DNA from: QAMX01 sp964448855
Lineage (GTDB): Bacteria > Bacillota > Clostridia > Oscillospirales > QAMX01
DNA: 64,000 nt
Assembly: GCA_964448855.1 (NCBI GenBank)
Contig: CAYUXI010000006.1
Span: 1-64,000 of the forward strand
Reading direction: 5' to 3'
Under the pieces are notes generated by a model. It saw nothing but the letters and a program-made list of their open reading frames with translations. It searched no databases and was not told the origin of the DNA. Positions within the stretch are counted from its first letter, which is position 1. Each line of letters starts with the position of its first letter. A program made the translations under genes and the position numbers. Positions 62,065 to 64,000 of the stretch are shown here, piece after piece.

Positions 62065-64000
62065 TCAGCGTTCATACTGCGCGCTGAGTTCGAAATATGC
62101 ATCAAAGATGCTGCGCGCAATCGGTGCAATCCGGTTGCCGGAGCCGCCGTGCTCGACAATGACGACCACGGCAATCTCCGGATCGTCAAACGGTGCAAAC
62201 GCGGCAAACACGCTGTTGGCCGTGCCGGACGAGACCTGTGCAGAGCCGGTTTTGCCGCCGACGTGGATGCTGTAGTTTTTGAATGAGCTGGCTGCGGTTC
62301 CGTTTTCCGTCACCTCGGACATTCCTTCCATGACCGTCTGGTAGGTCTGCTCCGACAGCTCGACGCGGCCTGCAATCACAGACTGCGTCGCCGAGAGGAC
62401 GGAGGAATAATCGTTGCTGCAGACATACTTCAGCAGATGCGTTTCATAGCGCGTTCCGCCATTGGCCAGCGTCGCGATGTAGTTGGCCATTTGCAGTGGC
62501 GTGAACAGGTTGGAGGACTGTCCGATGGCGGCGGCCAGCGTGTCGCCGCTGACCCATGCGCTGCCCTCCAGCTTCTGCTTCACCTCCGGTGAAGCCACAT
62601 AGCCGCGGGATTCTCCGCTCAGTTCGATGCCCGTATACTGGCCGAAGCCGAAGCCGCGGGCATAATCCGCCAGCTGTTCGATGCCGATCTGGCGGCCAAC
62701 GTCGAAGAAAAAGATGTTGCAGGAATCGCGCAGCGCCGTCACGACGGTTTCATCGCCGTGCGTCATGCGGGAGGCGCTGTAGAGCCAGCAGGTTGGCTGG
62801 TAGTCATCATAAAACCGGTAGATGCCGGTGTCGGCGATGACGGTTTCCGGCGTGATAATCCCCTGCTCCAGCCCGGCCACAGCCGTCACCATCTTGAAGA
62901 TGGAGCCCGGGGAATAGATACCGCTGACCGCGCGGTTGAGCATCGGCGTCAGCGGGTCGCTGTTCAGCTCCGAAAACAGCTCATTGAAGCGCGACAGGTC
63001 ATAGGTCGGATAGGAGGCCAGCGCCAGAACATCCCCCGTTCGGACGTCTACAACGGCGGCTGCACCGCCCGCGACGTCCTGCGCCTTGGTGGGGTCTTCG
63101 ACGCCCTCGGCAACCATCAGTTCGATCTGCTCGGCCAATGCACGTTCGACAGCGCCCTGCAGGCGGATATCGATCGTGAGCATTACGTTGTTGCCGGCCT
63201 GTGCCGGCTGTTCATCGACAAGATCGACGACATGGCCATCCGATGCCAGGCGGAGCTTTTCATATCCATCCTGTCCGTGCAGCTCCGATTCAAAGGCCTT
63301 TTCCACACCGTCCCGACCGATTCGGTCGTTCAGCTGATAGCCTTCCGCAGACAGTGCCTCATATTCCGATCGGCTGATGGGGCCGAGGTAGCCGAGGAGG
63401 TGGGCCGCGTAGGGCGTCTGGTATTCACGCTTCGCCACACTGGTGATCTGGACACCGGGCAGGTTATCCGCCTGTTCCCGGATACAAATGCCAAGCTCCG
63501 TGGAGATATCCGTCAGGAAGACGAACGGTTCCAGATTGGAAAAGCGACCAGTCTCCATATCGTATCGGATGCCGACGAGTGCGCGTTGTGTTTCCAGCGG
63601 GAGCTCCGCATCGATTCCGTATCGCTCGCACAGGTTGGCCATCACCTCCGCAGCGGACAGCGTCTCCGCCCATTCACGAGCCGCCAGGAAGCGGCTCCAA
63701 CGCTGCTGATCGTCTTCGCTGATTTCCGGCCGGAAGGCACTGCCGTCAGCCTGAAGGGGCAGATGATCTGCATAGACGCGATCGTGCGCACTGCAGAGGG
63801 CCATCAGTTCGGTCAGCACTTCATTTTGAGCCGACTTATCCCAGAGACGGTAGGCAAATTCCACCTGCCAAGTGATCTGATTCGCCACCAGCTTTCGGCC
63901 ATAGCGATCGAGGATTTCGCCGCGCACGGCCGGAATGGTGCGGGTGTACAGGGTGGTGTTGCCGACTTTGGTCGAGGAATCGGTCTCCGCTGCCGCTGTC
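62065..64000 (-). CDS. mrdA: Penicillin-binding protein 2 (class B, 5' truncated)
   Basis: The frame stays open to the window edge, so the start and the membrane anchor lie outside. The visible part has the pedestal domain opening RGEILDRYGRKLVAN and the transpeptidase domain with SxxK in YSPGSIFKMVT, SCN in DSCNIFFFDV and KTG in VGGKTGSAQVSS. Class B PBPs of this type (PBP2/MrdA) cross-link side-wall peptidoglycan with RodA. Following minD and mgsA on the same strand suits a mreBCD-mrdA-min cluster; mreB, mreC and mreD would be outside. Confidence 0.92.
   Translation of the reverse strand, partial: TAAAETDSSTKVGNTTLYTRTIPAVRGEILDRYGRKLVANQITWQVEFAYRLWDKSAQNEVLTELMALCSAHDRVYADHLPLQADGSAFRPEISEDDQQRWSRFLAAREWAETLSAAEVMANLCERYGIDAELPLETQRALVGIRYDMETGRFSNLEPFVFLTDISTELGICIREQADNLPGVQITSVAKREYQTPYAAHLLGYLGPISRSEYEALSAEGYQLNDRIGRDGVEKAFESELHGQDGYEKLRLASDGHVVDLVDEQPAQAGNNVMLTIDIRLQGAVERALAEQIELMVAEGVEDPTKAQDVAGGAAAVVDVRTGDVLALASYPTYDLSRFNELFSELNSDPLTPMLNRAVSGIYSPGSIFKMVTAVAGLEQGIITPETVIADTGIYRFYDDYQPTCWLYSASRMTHGDETVVTALRDSCNIFFFDVGRQIGIEQLADYARGFGFGQYTGIELSGESRGYVASPEVKQKLEGSAWVSGDTLAAAIGQSSNLFTPLQMANYIATLANGGTRYETHLLKYVCSNDYSSVLSATQSVIAGRVELSEQTYQTVMEGMSEVTENGTAASSFKNYSIHVGGKTGSAQVSSGTANSVFAAFAPFDDPEIAVVVIVEHGGSGNRIAPIARSIFDAYFELSAQYER

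Overview
The window looks like the chromosome of a strictly anaerobic, Gram-positive Clostridia bacterium, probably an Oscillospiraceae/Ruminococcaceae relative. Evidence: Firmicutes-type housekeeping genes (WhiA, RNase J, Mini-RNase III, HelD, an L10 leader), many sigma-A promoters near the TTGACA/TATAAT consensus, a ferredoxin-linked 2-oxoacid oxidoreductase, lactate dehydrogenase and methylglyoxal synthase, and a fairly G+C-rich chromosome. This is inferred from gene families; no database was searched.

Bases 1 to about 3117 are AT-richer and appear to be the right end of a mobile element, probably a prophage. They hold the 3' part of an amidase/LysM endolysin, a hypothetical protein divergent from an XRE regulator, a ribbon-helix-helix protein behind a perfect promoter-operator, and an IS30-family DDE transposase as the last gene. 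The element stops beside a hairpin terminator of the host gene for a DHHW lipoprotein.

3175-16329 is host accessory and housekeeping DNA: the lipoprotein, a SLOG protein, mrnC-helD, a divergent GH95 fucosidase, an iron uptake operon (feoA-feoA-feoB-Cys-rich peptide) with three TTAG-N6-CTAA palindromes, a metal-binding HMA peptide, a coiled-coil protein and an ECF sigma/anti-sigma pair. 16408-31790 is a long minus-strand block for envelope, replication and RNA metabolism: yggS, RNHCP protein, PBP1A, murB, whiA, dnaE, then from an internal promoter dnaB, tilS, hpt, ftsH and an RluA-type synthase.

32084-37859 is a sugar or sugar-phosphate locus: an epimerase/isomerase, a sulfatase-like hydrolase with threonine at the nucleophile position, and three Gfo/Idh/MocA oxidoreductases, one divergent. 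38098-44418 carries ldh, a vor-type oxidoreductase operon with its ferredoxin and a MinD-like ATPase, an LD-carboxypeptidase and a pyridoxal-type kinase. 44651-51645 holds a D,D-carboxypeptidase, a membrane protein, mfd and a PrsA-like foldase.

51712-64000 is again minus strand: RNase J with a long structured leader, a nucleotidyltransferase fused to a degenerate phosphomannomutase, a PHP phosphatase, the rpmG-secE-nusG-rplK-rplA-rplJ-rplL run (not followed by rpoB), mgsA, minD and a truncated PBP2. The leads I rate highest are the RNase J leader, the transposase-terminated prophage end, the feo palindromes and the Gfo/sulfatase-like locus. I see no rRNA, tRNA or CRISPR array.
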